Below, one piece after another: positions 41,126 through 41,859 of a stretch of 41,859 nt of DNA; position 1 is the first letter of the stretch; every line of letters begins with the position of its first letter. The notes under the pieces are model-generated. The model was given only the letters and a program-made list of their open reading frames with translations. It was not told the origin of the DNA and searched no databases. The stretch comes from Kalaharituber pfeilii (taxonomy: Eukaryota; Ascomycota; Pezizomycetes; Pezizales; Pezizaceae), in NCBI GenBank assembly GCA_015179045.1, contig WHUZ01000186.1, positions 1-41,859 of the forward strand, read 5' to 3'. The position numbers and the translations under genes were made by a program.

Positions 41126-41859
41126 TTGAACTCCTTCCAGTTCGTCATCACCCGAGGGTGTCCTGCCATTAGGTTCTGAACTTGAACCTTGAGATTTGGC
41201 ATTACAATGGCAATGAGGGCTTGATCTGATACTTTTGCCAGTCTGTTGAGCCATCGATCTCTGTGAAGAAATCAATAATAGTCCCGGTGTGCTTTACCTT
41301 TTGGAGTTTTTGCACAGCCTCGGCGGTCTCCTGTGGATTAGAGTATGCGGCCCGAATGAGCTCTTTGGCTTCTGTCCAGGTCGCTACTGTGTCCTTAGTA
41401 TCTCGCCACCAGTCTGATACTTTTCCCTCCATACATTAGGTAAGCAGGTCGAGTCTAAGTTGGTTGCTGTCAGCTCCAGTCATCTGGAAGTAGGATTGAA
41501 GCCGGTGGAAAAAATCATTTACTTTGTCCCATCGTCCGTTGAAGATTAGTATGTTTACTCAGAGGGGACTTTCGGGTCTTGTTAAGGTGGAGAGGGATCT
41601 CTCGTGGAGGAGGTCGTCGTCCACCAAAGGGAGTCCGCCACCACCACCGCCACCACGAGGACTAGGAGGAGGAGGTGAGTTACCACCAGGAGAGGCTAGA
41701 GGTTTCCAAGGTGGAGCAGGAGGCATTCCAGAGGGTGTCTTCTCCTTGGTGACGTCGTATAAGGCGGCCAGTATTCGGTCCAACGTGTTACCCATCGCAT
41801 TCATGTTGTTGATGATGGGGTTTAGTTTGCCTATGAAGAAGTCTTCGAGTCCGACTTTT
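41126..41859 (-). pseudogene. E4 gag core
   Basis: From the right edge, the minus strand encodes an N-terminal segment (Asn-Thr-Leu-Asp-Arg-Ile-Leu), a Pro/Gly-rich linker with a Gly run, and a retrotransposon Gag domain: Asn-Asp-Phe-Phe-His-Arg-Leu, Gly-Lys-Val-Ser-Asp-Trp-Trp, Ala-Lys-Glu-Leu-Ile-Arg-Ala-Ala-Tyr, Phe-Phe-Thr-Glu-Ile-Asp. Two defects are visible: a TAA just before Cys-Met-Glu-Gly-Lys, and a one-base loss after Thr-Glu-Ile that shifts the frame used downstream. Past that shift the frame is open through the TRIM2 site. Confidence 0.75.

Larger units (their letters stand above)
39059..41859 (-). mobile_element. E4: partial Ty3/gypsy element, best-preserved pol
   Basis: On the minus strand, entering from the right edge: gag, zinc knuckle, protease, and RT up to Glu-Trp-Lys-Thr-Ala-Phe, where it stops abruptly at the E3 LTR. 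The rest of RT, RNase H, integrase and the 3' LTR are not in the window, and the 5' LTR lies beyond the right edge. TRIM2 is inserted in gag. Codon disruption is much lower than in E1-E3. Confidence 0.85.

Overview
The window reads as transposon-dense fungal DNA. Short GT-AG introns, chromodomain-bearing Ty3/gypsy (chromovirus) elements, Tad1-like LINEs with an RNase H domain and C-to-T/G-to-A decay all point to a filamentous fungus. A Pezizomycotina with RIP or heavy cytosine methylation is my best guess; the species cannot be fixed from the sequence. No rRNA, tRNA gene, CRISPR array or intact housekeeping gene was found.

Layout. 1-5640: minus-strand host-type coding remnants, including a two-exon gene broken by one TGA and a small ORF split by a 691-bp miniature LTR element (TRIM1, 4546-5236). 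5640-7529: a degenerate ~57-bp tandem array. 7538-9540: a LINE 3' end with its poly-A, then a decayed minus-strand gene region that continues at 15441-16330. It is interrupted by chromovirus E1 (9541-15440, minus), whose 475-bp LTRs are almost identical although its interior is ruined. 16331-18142: AT-rich DNA and a 721-bp inverted-repeat element. 18180-27540: a minus-strand LINE (LINE-1) split between its RT and RNase H parts by chromovirus E2 (19297-26159, plus), which is full of C-to-T type stops. 28791-29750: the 3' end of a second LINE. 31831-33186: a ghost gene with several very short introns and a DUF6532-like C-terminal part. 33187-39058: chromovirus E3 (plus), internally deleted. 39059-41859: a fourth chromovirus, E4 (minus), the best preserved, cut inside its RT by E3 and carrying TRIM2 (40463-41120) in gag.

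How parts relate. E1, E2 and E3 share LTR ends (TGTTACGGCTAAGG ... CGTAACA), a TATATAA box followed by a conserved AGAA(G)AATCAAGAC block, and a sequence just downstream of the 5' LTR that is complementary to the start of that block. The pairing changes in step between families, which suggests self-primed reverse transcription rather than tRNA priming. The TRIMs instead carry a sequence resembling a complement of a tRNA 3' half. Nesting order can be read directly: E2 is younger than LINE-1, TRIM2 is younger than E4, TRIM1 is younger than the ORF it splits, and E1 is younger than the gene it interrupts.
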